Positions 47,920 to 58,342 of a stretch of 64,000 nucleotides of DNA are shown here, piece after piece (the stretch's first letter is position 1; the number at the start of each line of letters is the position of its first letter). Both the position numbers and the translations under genes were made by a program. The notes under the pieces are model-generated. The model searched no databases. It saw only the letters and a list, made by a program, of their open reading frames with translations, and was not told the origin of the DNA. The stretch comes from Acidimicrobiaceae bacterium (lineage in GTDB: Bacteria; Actinomycetota; Acidimicrobiia; Acidimicrobiales; RAAP-2), in assembly GCA_027306605.1 (NCBI GenBank), contig DAHUZK010000023.1, positions 1 to 64,000 of the forward strand. Reading direction: 5' to 3'.

Positions 47920-48965
47920 AGGCGGTCACCGTGGTCCCGCTGCAGCAGGGTTCGGCGGCGCTCTCGGACGTCCCCGAGCCGCCGGAGTCGGACGGACCCG
48001 TGCTGGTGGAGACGCTCGCCGTCGGAGTCTGTGGCACGGACATCGAGATCGTGACCGGTCAGTACGGATGGGCGCCACCGGGGAAGGAACGGCTCGTGCT
48101 CGGTCACGAGTCCCTGGGCCGCGTGCTCGAGGCGCCGGCCGGCGGGGCGCTGGCCAAGGGGGACCTCGTCGTCGGTATCGTGCGCCGTCCCGACCCGGTG
48201 CCGTGCCCGAACTGTGCGGTGCTCGAGTGGGACTTCTGTCGCAACGGCCTCTATACCGAGCGCGGTATCAAGGAACACGACGGCTACTGCTCCGAGCGCT
48301 ACCGCATCACGCCAGACTTCGCCGTGAAGGTGGACTCGAAGCTGGGCGTGCTCGGTGTCCTGCTGGAACCGACCAGCGTCGTGGCCAAGGCCTGGGAAGA
48401 GGTGGAGCGTGTCGGATCGCGTGCCCATTGGGAGCCCAAGACCGTCCTCGTGACCGGCGCCGGACCCATTGGCTTGTTGGCCGCGCTCATGGGCGTGCAG
48501 CGCGGGCTGGACGTGCACGTCATCGACCAGGTGACCGAGGGCGTCAAGCCGGAATTGGTGGGCGACCTCGGAGCGTCGTACCACACCGGTTCCATCGCCG
48601 AGGCCTGTCCCGATCCCGATGTGATCATCGAGTGCACGGGCGTGCCTTCGTTGGTCTTCGATGCCATGTCGACCGTCGGGAACGGCGGCGTCGTCTGTCT
48701 GACCGGTGTCTCCTCCGGCGGCCACTCGATCAGCGTCGACGAGGGTCTGCTGAACCGGAACATGGTGCTCGACAACGTCGCCGTCGTCGGCTCGGTCAAC
48801 GCCAACCGGCGCCACTACGAGGCAGCCGCGGACGCGCTGGCAAAGGCGGAGCGGCCCTGGCTCGAGCGCCTGCTGACGCGCCGCGTGCCGATCGACCAGT
48901 GGGACCAGGCACTGCAGCGCAAGCCGGACGACGTCAAGGTCGTGATCGAGGTCAACGCGCCATGA
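47916..48965 (+). CDS. Glucose 1-dehydrogenase-like zinc MDR dehydrogenase
   Basis: GVCGTDIEIVTGQYG, LVLGHESLGRV, VLVTGAGPIGLLAA, GVSSGG. Confidence 0.87.
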   Translation: MKAVTVVPLQQGSAALSDVPEPPESDGPVLVETLAVGVCGTDIEIVTGQYGWAPPGKERLVLGHESLGRVLEAPAGGALAKGDLVVGIVRRPDPVPCPNCAVLEWDFCRNGLYTERGIKEHDGYCSERYRITPDFAVKVDSKLGVLGVLLEPTSVVAKAWEEVERVGSRAHWEPKTVLVTGAGPIGLLAALMGVQRGLDVHVIDQVTEGVKPELVGDLGASYHTGSIAEACPDPDVIIECTGVPSLVFDAMSTVGNGGVVCLTGVSSGGHSISVDEGLLNRNMVLDNVAVVGSVNANRRHYEAAADALAKAERPWLERLLTRRVPIDQWDQALQRKPDDVKVVIEVNAP

Positions 48966-48975
48966 GGGCCCCCGA

Positions 48976-49995
48976 ATGAGCGGGAGGCACTCGCACGGCG
49001 GGCACGCTCACCGCCATGCCGACGCCGGCCTGCACGTGCACGACCCCGAGAGTGGCGAGGCACTGCCGGCGGTGCCCCCGCCGCGCCGCATCGCGACCGG
49101 GGTGCTCGAGATCGACACCATGCTCGGCGGCTGGGAGCGGGTGACCGCCGGTTATCTGATCGAGGGTCCGGCGCCGGTCCTCGTCGAGACCGGAAGCCAG
49201 ACGTCGGTTCCGGTGCTCCTGGCCGCGCTGGGCCAGATCGGGGTCGGGCCCTCAGAGCTCGCCGGCGTCGCGGTCACCCACATCCACCTCGACCACGCCG
49301 GCGGCGTGGGCGACGTCGCCCGTGCCTTTCCGTCGGCCACCGTCTACGTGCACGAGAGGGGGGCGCGGCACTTGGCCGACCCGACGAAGCTGGTCACCTC
49401 GGCGGCCCGCGTCTACGGTCCGCTGCTCGACAGCCTCTACGGTCGCATCGACCCCACGCCGGCCGAGCGGCTGCACGTCCTCGAGGACGGCGAGGAGATC
49501 GAGGTGGGGCCCACCCGGGTCCTGGTGGCCATCGACTCGCCGGGTCACGCCAAGCACCACGTGGGGCTCCACGACTCGCTGAGCGGCGTGCTCTTCGCCG
49601 GCGACGCCGTCGGGGTCAAGCTCCCCGACGGCGGGGTGCTGCGGCCCTCGACCCCGCCGCCGGACTTCGACCTGTCCCAGGCGCTGGACTCGCTGTCGAA
49701 GTTCGCCGCCCGTCGACCGTCGGGCATCGCCCTGGCTCACTACGGCCTGCTGGAGGAACCCGAGGCGCTGTTGGCCGAAGCCGACGAGACCCTGCGGCAG
49801 TGGGCCGAGACGGCGGAGAAGGCCTACCGCGAGGGCGCCGATATCGCGGATGCCCTGGCGGCACGCTTCGACCCCCTGCTCGGCGACATCGACGCGGCGC
49901 ACAAGGAGAAGCTCGACATCATGAACGGCGTGCACTCCAATGCCGCCGGCTTTCGTCGCTGGCTCGAAGGGCGCGACCCGGCGACGTCGTCCTGA
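48976..49995 (+). CDS. MBL-fold metallohydrolase with His-rich N-terminus
   Basis: THIHLDHAGGVGD; MSGRHSHGGHAHRHADAGLHVHD; FAGDAVGV. Confidence 0.88.
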   Translation: MSGRHSHGGHAHRHADAGLHVHDPESGEALPAVPPPRRIATGVLEIDTMLGGWERVTAGYLIEGPAPVLVETGSQTSVPVLLAALGQIGVGPSELAGVAVTHIHLDHAGGVGDVARAFPSATVYVHERGARHLADPTKLVTSAARVYGPLLDSLYGRIDPTPAERLHVLEDGEEIEVGPTRVLVAIDSPGHAKHHVGLHDSLSGVLFAGDAVGVKLPDGGVLRPSTPPPDFDLSQALDSLSKFAARRPSGIALAHYGLLEEPEALLAEADETLRQWAETAEKAYREGADIADALAARFDPLLGDIDAAHKEKLDIMNGVHSNAAGFRRWLEGRDPATSS

Positions 49996-50020
49996 TAGGT
50001 GGTCCTGAGAGCTGGGCCGG

Positions 50021-50293
50021 TCAGACGACGAGCTGGGCCCGGAGCTCCTCCTGGCGGACCTCGAAGTCGTCCAGCGAAATGCGGCCCTCGGCCAGGTCTT
50101 CATGGAGCGCGGCGAACTGCTCGAGCAGTTGGGTCTGGTCCACCTGGTCGGCCGCCGGGGCCTTGGCCGCCTGCTCGCTGGCCGCAGCCTTGTCCTCGCG
50201 ACGCGAGAGGCGGTCGTCCATCTTCGCCTTGGCGCGCTCCTTCTTGGCCTGGTCGCGCTGCAGCTTTCCGAATGTCGAACGTGCGCGTGCCAC
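50021..50293 (-). CDS. Small charged protein with SHOCT-like C-terminal helix
   Basis: Lys/Arg-rich coiled region and LLEQFAALHEDLAEGRISLDDFEVRQEELRAQL. Confidence 0.55.
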   Translation of the reverse strand: MARARSTFGKLQRDQAKKERAKAKMDDRLSRREDKAAASEQAAKAPAADQVDQTQLLEQFAALHEDLAEGRISLDDFEVRQEELRAQLVV

Positions 50294-50405
50294 CGTTCAC
50301 TCCTTTCCGGCCGCCGGGGGGGACGGCCAGCTGCGTTCGGCAAGGCGTCCGCCCTGCCGCTGTTCTTCCGCATTCGCCCATGCGGCGGGCCTCTTCGGCC
50401 CCGCG

Positions 50406-50491
50406 CGGAGGAGGTGGGATTTGAACCCACGGTACCCAGAAGGCACAACGGTTTTCGAGACCGTCCGATTCGGCCGCTCTCGCACTCCTCC
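50406..50491 (-). tRNA. tRNA-Ser (anticodon CGA)
   Basis: 7-bp acceptor GGAGGAG/CTCCTCC, GGTTCAAATCC T-loop, anticodon CGA in ggtctCGAaaacc, long variable arm. Confidence 0.93.
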
Positions 50492-50572
50492 AAAGGAGAT
50501 GCTACTCGCTCTGACCTGGTCCGAAGGCTCGGGGAAGGCGGCTCTCGGGTGGAGCCGCCGCGAAGCGGGAGG

Positions 50573-51007
50573 TCAGCCGCCCCTCTTCACGGCGAAGAAG
50601 TCCGAGAGGATCGCGCCGCACGCCGCGGCGGCAACCCCCGCCGTGACGTCGATCTCGTGGTTCAGCCGGGGGTCGGCGCACAGGTTGTAGAGGGTCCCGC
50701 ACGCGCCCGCCCGGGGATCGCTCGCCCCGTAGACGAGCCGGTCCACCCGGGCCGCCACCAGAGCGCCTGCACACATCGGGCAGGGCTCGAGGGTCACGAC
50801 CACGGTGGCGCCGGTCAAGCGCCAGCCACCGACCGCTGCGGCGGCGTCGCGCAGCGCCAGCATCTCGGCGTGAGCCGTGGGGTCGCCCGTGCGCTCGCGC
50901 TCGTTGTGCCGTGCTGCGGTGATCGCACCCCCGATCAGGACCACCGCCCCCACGGGAACCTCGCCTTCGGCCGCGGCCGCACGGGCTTGGTCCAGGGCGG
51001 CCGCCAT
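50573..51007 (-). CDS. tadA: tRNA adenosine(34) deaminase / nucleoside deaminase
   Basis: HAEMLALRDA and TLEPCPMCAGAL zinc motifs. Confidence 0.88.
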   Translation of the reverse strand: MAAALDQARAAAAEGEVPVGAVVLIGGAITAARHNERERTGDPTAHAEMLALRDAAAAVGGWRLTGATVVVTLEPCPMCAGALVAARVDRLVYGASDPRAGACGTLYNLCADPRLNHEIDVTAGVAAAACGAILSDFFAVKRGG

Positions 51008-51171
51008 GGCGTCCGCGTCAGCATCGGAGACAGGGCCGGGTTGGGAGGCGGTAGGGCCGGGGTCGGAGACGCTGGGGCCGGGGTCGGAGACGGTGGGATC
51101 GGAGATGGGCCCCAGTATGGGAGCCCGCCGCCGTCTCGCGGTAGTCCGGTCCGCTTTTCCGCGCTGGGTCG

Positions 51172-52752
51172 TCAGGGTGCGGCCGTCGTGAGGGCGTGCT
51201 GGAGCGCGCCCAGCGTCTCCTCCAGCTGGGTCGAGCGCGCGAGAAAGCTCGTGATGAAGGCTCCGAGCTGTATCGGCGCCAGGCCGTTGATGGTCTGGAG
51301 GAAGGCGATGTCCGAACGGACCTGGGTCTCCGCGGAACGGGCGGCGGCCTGCGCCGGGGCAGGCACCCTGACCCCGGCGGCAAGCGTGTCATAGAGGTGG
51401 AGCGAGTCGACGTAGGGATTGATCATCGTCGCCACGCGCGGTGGCGTCGGGAAGAGGGCAAGGTTGGTCAGCCCGGACTGGACACCACTCGAAGCGGACT
51501 GTACGTCGGTGATCGCCGATTCGAGTCGTGCCACCTGCGCCGGCGATGCGCTCGTCGGCGCACGAGGGGGCGCGGGGGAAGACCCGCCGGACTGGGTATG
51601 CCCGAAGTGCAGGACGACCGCGCCCAGTACCACGAGGAAGAACAGACACGCCAGCAGCACGAGCCGCCGCTGATCGGATGCTTTCTTCCCGAGACGGATG
51701 CGTCCCGCCTCTGAGGGATCCTCTGCCCCGGCGCCGTCTCGAGCATCGAAGCCCGTCGTGGCCGTCGCGGCCGTCGCGGCCGTGGTCGAGGGGAAGGCTT
51801 CTGGCGCAGAGTCTCCCCAGACGTCCTGGTACTCGAGAGACGCCGGGATCGCCGCGGACACGTCCCGCTCGACGTGTGAGGGCCGGTCCTCGATCTCGTC
51901 CTCGGGCTGCTTCGCGGTCTGGTCGCCGGTCTCGTCATCGAACCAGGACTCGGCTTCCTCGAGCACTCCGGGATCTTCGAATTCGGCGTGGAGGGGAATC
52001 CACTCCGCCCCCACCTCCGCCTCCTCCTCTGCGTCCGCCCCTTGCATGAGCGCTTCTTCTGCCTCCGCCTCTCGCAGGAGCGCTTCGTCGAGCTCATCGT
52101 CACGGTCACTGGCGCTGTCGAGGTGTCGGAGGACGTCCTCTCGGAGGATGTCGCCGACGTCTTCCTCGTCGTGCGTGACAGACGGATCGTCGGCGACAGT
52201 GAGCCACTCCTCAGGTAGTGACTCGGTCGCCCCATCGTCCTCCTCGAGCGCACCGCGAAGCAAGGCCTCTTCGAGACGCGCGAATGCAGTGGCGGCGTTC
52301 TCGCCCTCGTCGCCGCCGTCGGTGCTCAGGGCGGCTCCTGCCGCGCCCGGCGCCTCCGGCGCGCCCGGTGCGCCTGGTGCGCCCGGTGCGTGGTCCGCAT
52401 CGAGGCCCAGACCTTCGGCGTGACGCAGGGCACGTTGTGTCATTCGGTCGAGCACCGCATCGACCTGCGCCGACCTGGCTTCCTCCTCGGCGTCGCGGGT
52501 GTCCGCCTCGAACACGTCCCAGCGCAGTTCGAGATCCTCGGTCGCACCATCAGAGTCGCCCAACACGAAATCCTCGAACCCACCGCCGGGCCCGGCTTCG
52601 TCCTCCTCGTGGTCGGGAACGAATCGGTCCCAATCCAGGTCGGCTTCGTCGGTCAGGTCTCCGGTCGGGTCTCCGGTCGGGTCTCCGACCAGGTCTCCGG
52701 TCGGGTCTCCGACCAGGCGATCGGCCAGGTCGATCCTCGGTTCATCGGTCAC
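51172..52752 (-). CDS. Single-pass membrane protein with a long, very acidic cytoplasmic-side region; unknown family
   Basis: GTG start at 52752 (VTDEPRIDLADRL); Asp/Glu-rich N-terminal region, TM LVLLACLFFLVVLGAVVLHF, helical C-terminal domain. Confidence 0.7.
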   Translation of the reverse strand: MTDEPRIDLADRLVGDPTGDLVGDPTGDPTGDLTDEADLDWDRFVPDHEEDEAGPGGGFEDFVLGDSDGATEDLELRWDVFEADTRDAEEEARSAQVDAVLDRMTQRALRHAEGLGLDADHAPGAPGAPGAPEAPGAAGAALSTDGGDEGENAATAFARLEEALLRGALEEDDGATESLPEEWLTVADDPSVTHDEEDVGDILREDVLRHLDSASDRDDELDEALLREAEAEEALMQGADAEEEAEVGAEWIPLHAEFEDPGVLEEAESWFDDETGDQTAKQPEDEIEDRPSHVERDVSAAIPASLEYQDVWGDSAPEAFPSTTAATAATATTGFDARDGAGAEDPSEAGRIRLGKKASDQRRLVLLACLFFLVVLGAVVLHFGHTQSGGSSPAPPRAPTSASPAQVARLESAITDVQSASSGVQSGLTNLALFPTPPRVATMINPYVDSLHLYDTLAAGVRVPAPAQAAARSAETQVRSDIAFLQTINGLAPIQLGAFITSFLARSTQLEETLGALQHALTTAAP

Positions 52753-52871
52753 GGCCCGGGCGCGGCCGGCCGTGAGGGGGCCCACACCGAACTCGTCGGG
52801 CAGGGCGCCATGCGTCGGATCCACGCACCCCTCTCGGCTGCGAACGGACCCGAATTGAGGATTCTCCCTGG

Positions 52872-52956
52872 CGGAGGAGGTGGGATTTGAACCCACGGTT
52901 GGTTGCCCAACACACGATTTCCAGTCGTGCCGATTCGGCCGCTCTCGCACTCCTCC
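52872..52956 (-). tRNA. tRNA-Ser (anticodon GGA)
   Basis: Same acceptor/T-arm as the CGA tRNA; anticodon in cacgactGGAaatcgtg; long variable arm. Confidence 0.93.
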
Positions 52957-53264
52957 CGAACTGCAGCCAGGTCAGGCTAACAATCCGAGTGCGCCGGTCC
53001 CGTCAGGATCGGGTCGGAACGGGCGACGTGGGCGCGGCAGGTGCGGCTGTCGCCTCCGCGCGAATTGTCGTTCCCGAGATCATCGGACTTCGAGAGAACG
53101 GAACGAACTCAACCACGTCGCCCCGGGGGGTCGCCGGTCTGCGCGTCCCGATGACGGGGCCACCCCTGCCCGAATTTGCGAGACCATTGCGTAAAGCAGC
53201 AGACATCGAGCGCCGAAGGAGCTTGAAGAAGAGAAAAGGACCGGATTCGTGTACGGGGGTGGGG

Positions 53265-53762
53265 GTGTTCCGGCGGATTCTTGTGGCGATTGACAGCTCG
53301 GAGGCCGCGCAGAGCGCGTTCCTCTTCGTCACCGAGTGGGCACGTTCCTTCGACGCCAAGGTGTGGTTCATCCAACTCGCGGCGGAGTCTCACGACCGCC
53401 ATGGTTGCGTGGTCACCGATTTCGCACGTGGGGGCCGACGGATGGCCAACAGCTTCGCCATAAGCGGCGCCACGCGCGGCGCGCGCACCCGCCAGCTCGT
53501 GAACACCATTGCGGACGCGGCCACCACGTACCGTGCGGACTTGCTCGTCGTGGGCTTCGACCGCGACCGCATGAGCCAGGGATCCATGTCGGGCAGCCTG
53601 AGGGACCAGCTGTACGAGGCGACGAACATCCCGGTGCTGGTCGCTCCCAGGCGCAAGGCCGCGCGGCCCGTCGAGACCCGGGTGCCGCCGCCTGCCATCG
53701 CTCTCGGCCCGGGGCCGGCGGTAGCGATCCCGCGTGCCAGGAAGAAGCTGGCTCATGTTTGA
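53265..53762 (+). CDS. Universal stress protein-family protein
   Basis: FRRILVAIDSSEAAQSAFLFVTEWA; ADLLVVGFDRDRMSQGSMSGSLRDQLYEATNIPVLVA. Confidence 0.75.
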   Translation: MFRRILVAIDSSEAAQSAFLFVTEWARSFDAKVWFIQLAAESHDRHGCVVTDFARGGRRMANSFAISGATRGARTRQLVNTIADAATTYRADLLVVGFDRDRMSQGSMSGSLRDQLYEATNIPVLVAPRRKAARPVETRVPPPAIALGPGPAVAIPRARKKLAHV

Positions 53763-54162
53763 CCAAGTGGTGGCGGCCGCCACCGACCCGGACGGCACGA
53801 CGCGGGCGGTCAGCCGCGCCATCGAGCTGGCCCGGGTCTCGGGCGGGACAGTGCACGTCGTCGCGGCGGTCAGGCGCCGGCGTCACCTCTCGGTCGTCGA
53901 GGATCGGCGTGCCGCCGACCCTGGCCTCGATCCCGACGCGGCTCTCCTCCGTCGCCTCGAGGCGATGGCCGCCCGCGACTCCGTGCCGATCCGACTCCAT
54001 CCCCTGCGGTCCGAGCCGGCGGAAGCCATCACCGCCGTGGCCGAACAGGAACGCGCCGACCTCATCGTGGTCGGCTCCAAGGCCGAGCGACGCTCGCGGC
54101 ATCTCTCCGATGTCTCGAAGGCCGTCATGGACCGTGCCGGCTGTGCCGTGATGGTCGTCTGA
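53755..54162 (+). CDS. Universal stress protein-family protein
   Basis: FDQVVAAATDPDGTTRAVSRAIELA; ERADLIVVGSKAERRSRHLSDVSKAVMDRAGCAVMVV. Confidence 0.8.
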   Translation: MFDQVVAAATDPDGTTRAVSRAIELARVSGGTVHVVAAVRRRRHLSVVEDRRAADPGLDPDAALLRRLEAMAARDSVPIRLHPLRSEPAEAITAVAEQERADLIVVGSKAERRSRHLSDVSKAVMDRAGCAVMVV

Positions 54163-54470
54163 GCCTTCGCGCGCGTCTCTACACACACCTGTACACACCT
54201 CTCCGAAGGCACTCGGCCGGCCCGACGAGCGGCGCGGGCACCGCCGGCACCGTGGGCGGCGCAAAAGGCGCAAGGGGCGCACGGGGCCACAAGGGGCGTA
54301 AGTGACGCCAGCCCGGTGAGCCCCGAGAGCCCAGGGGGAAGGCGCGGAGCTCGGGCATGGAGGGCACCCCGGGGGCCGAGACGGGGCCGAGCGGGCGGGG
54401 AGCATCCCGGGCCGGGCGGTGGCCGGCGAGCGACGGATCCGGGGTGAGGCACTAGCCTGGCGTCCAGTCG

Positions 54471-54602
54471 CCCGGTGTTGGGTGCGGCGGCCGGGTCCTG
54501 CGCAACGGCCGCTCGTGAATCGAGTCAGGGTCGGAAGGCAGCAGCTCTCAGCGGGTATGGCCGGGTGCCGTAGCCAACCTGGCCGCCGCACCGAGCACCG
54601 GG
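54471..54602 (+). ncRNA. ffs: Bacterial signal recognition particle RNA (4.5S-like)
   Basis: Long hairpin: cccggtgttgggtgcggcggccgggt pairs with aacctggccgccgcaccgagcaccggg; apical gtcagggtcGGAAggcagcagc; directly upstream of dnaX. Confidence 0.9.
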
Positions 54603-54697
54603 CCGACACGTCGAGCGAATCCCTGTCTTCTGGGTCCGGAGGTACCGGGTCCGGCGGCGGGTCGGGGTGTCCGAGCACATGGGTAGGCTCGGCCGAC

Positions 54698-56596
54698 ATG
54701 GCCGACGCACCCTTCGTCTCGCTCTACCGCCGGTTCCGGCCCGGGCGTTTCGACGAGATCAGAGGTCAGGACCACGTGGTGCGCGCCCTGCGCAGCGCGG
54801 TGCGCGACGACCGCGTCTCGCACGCCTACCTCTTCAGCGGGCCCCGGGGCACCGGCAAGACGTCGTCGGCCCGCATCCTGGCCAAGGCGCTCAACTGCGA
54901 GGCGCCCGTCGAGGGCGAACCGTGCGGGACCTGCACCTCGTGCGTCGAGATCACGCAGGGCAGTTCCCTCAACGTCCACGAGCTCGACGCGGCGTCGAAC
55001 AACGGGGTCGACGCCATGCGGGACCTCGTCGCCCATGCCGGCCTCGGCACGCCGGGACGCTGGAAGGTGTACATCGTCGACGAGGTGCACATGCTGTCGA
55101 CCGCGGCGGCCAACGCGCTGTTGAAGACCCTGGAGGAGCCTCCCAGCCACGTCGTCTTCGTGCTGGCCACGACCGACCCCCAGAAGGTGCCACCCACCAT
55201 TCGCAGCCGGACGCAGCATCTCGAGTTCCGCCTGCTGGGGGCCGAGGTCCTGCACGGGCTGCTCGAATCGGTCAACGCCGACGCCGGGCTCGGGCTCGAG
55301 GAACCGGCGCTCGAGGCGGCGGTCCGGCGGGGCCGCGGCTCGGCCCGCGACGCCCTGTCCGCACTCGACCAGGTCGTCGCGTCCGGTTCGGCCGACGCGG
55401 CCCGACCCGAGCTGGCCGAAGTCGTCGACGCCCTGGCCGACGGCGACCTGCCGCGCGTGCTCGTCGCGCTGAGCTCGCTCGTCGCCGGGGGGTGGGGACC
55501 CCAGCAGCTGGCGACGGAGCTGATCGACGAGCTGCGGCAGGTGTTCCTGGCCGCGCTGGCGCCCGAGCTCTGCGCCGTGTCGGGCACCTCGCTCGAGCGC
55601 TACACCGCGCTGGCCGAGACGATGGGCCTGCCGCGCGCCGTGCGTAGCATGGAGATCCTCGGCCACGCACTGGTGGACATGCGCGAGGCACCCGACGCGC
55701 AGGTGGTCCTCGAGATCGCCGTGGTGCGGGCGGTGCGGCCGGATCTCGATTCGGGCCTCGAGGCCCTGTCGGAACGCGTGAGCGTGCTCGAGCGGTCGTT
55801 GGCGGGTGCAGCGGCCTTCCCTCGTCCCGGCGCCGACCGAGCGGAAGGCGCGGTCCCGCCACCGCCGGCTCCGTCACCGACGCCGGCCGGGCCGGCGGCC
55901 TCGCCGCCGACCCCCGTCGGATCGCGGCCCTCCCTCGGTGCCATCCAGCGCAGCAAGCGTGGCGGCCCGGCCCCGGCCGGGCCGGACACGAACACCGGCC
56001 CGGCCGCGGCCCGGGCCAAGCCCGAGCCTGCTGCCGAGACCTCGGCGAACCCTGCTGCCGAGACCTCGGCAGCACCGGTCGCCGCCTCGGGTGACGGCGC
56101 GGCGGCCGAAAGGGTCGTCGACCGCGACAGCCTGACCGAGGCGTGGGGCGACGGGATCCTGCAGTCGCTCCCGGCCCGGGCCAAGGCGCGCTTCGCCAGC
56201 GGACGTTTCGTGGCAGTCGACGAGCAGGGTGCCCACTTCGCGTTGCCCAACGCGGCGCACCGCGATCAGTGCGCCGAGCAGCTGCCGCTCGTCGAGACCG
56301 CGCTGGCGGCGCACTTCGGGAGGCCGGTGAGACTGGTCCTGGTCATCGACGAGGTGGCGGCGCCGGCCCCGCGCACCGGGACGGCGGCGGCGGGACCGCC
56401 ACCGTCCGTCGGGGACCCGGCCGGGCGCGGCCGCACCACGGCCCGCGACGAGGTCCCCCCTGCTCCGGACCCACCGGACGACGACGTGGACCCGGCCGAG
56501 TTCGCCAGCGGTGAGACGGACGGCGACGACCACGCCAGCGAGGCGCAGGCCCGCCTCCTCCAAGCCTTCCCGGGGGCGAGCGAGGTCCTCGGCTAG
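54698..56596 (+). CDS. dnaX: DNA polymerase III subunits gamma/tau
   Basis: VSLYRRFRPGRFDEIRGQDHVVRAL, GPRGTGKTSSARILAKALNC, four-Cys zinc motif, LLKTLEEPPSHVVFVLATT. Confidence 0.96.
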   Translation: MADAPFVSLYRRFRPGRFDEIRGQDHVVRALRSAVRDDRVSHAYLFSGPRGTGKTSSARILAKALNCEAPVEGEPCGTCTSCVEITQGSSLNVHELDAASNNGVDAMRDLVAHAGLGTPGRWKVYIVDEVHMLSTAAANALLKTLEEPPSHVVFVLATTDPQKVPPTIRSRTQHLEFRLLGAEVLHGLLESVNADAGLGLEEPALEAAVRRGRGSARDALSALDQVVASGSADAARPELAEVVDALADGDLPRVLVALSSLVAGGWGPQQLATELIDELRQVFLAALAPELCAVSGTSLERYTALAETMGLPRAVRSMEILGHALVDMREAPDAQVVLEIAVVRAVRPDLDSGLEALSERVSVLERSLAGAAAFPRPGADRAEGAVPPPPAPSPTPAGPAASPPTPVGSRPSLGAIQRSKRGGPAPAGPDTNTGPAAARAKPEPAAETSANPAAETSAAPVAASGDGAAAERVVDRDSLTEAWGDGILQSLPARAKARFASGRFVAVDEQGAHFALPNAAHRDQCAEQLPLVETALAAHFGRPVRLVLVIDEVAAPAPRTGTAAAGPPPSVGDPAGRGRTTARDEVPPAPDPPDDDVDPAEFASGETDGDDHASEAQARLLQAFPGASEVLG

Positions 56597-58326
<1,730 letters not shown>

Positions 58327-58342
58327 GCCGGCGGCCGGTCGG

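Noticed and set aside
49252-50493. 413-aa ORF MEECESGRIGRSRKPLCLLGTVGSNPTSSARG...
   Set aside because: Starts inside tRNA-Ser(CGA) and runs antisense to the MBL gene
52753-52950. N-terminal extension MRERPNRHDWKSCVGQPTVGSNPTSSA... of the acidic membrane protein
   Set aside because: Translation of tRNA-Ser(GGA); such MRERPNR...GSNPTSSA peptides are a known artefact of reading through tRNA-Ser genes
54181-54420. Short GC-rich repeats (ggcgcaaaaggcgcaaggggcgcac) as a structured RNA
   Set aside because: Degenerate ~9-nt slippage-like repeats without consistent pairing; only the adjacent ffs hairpin is convincing
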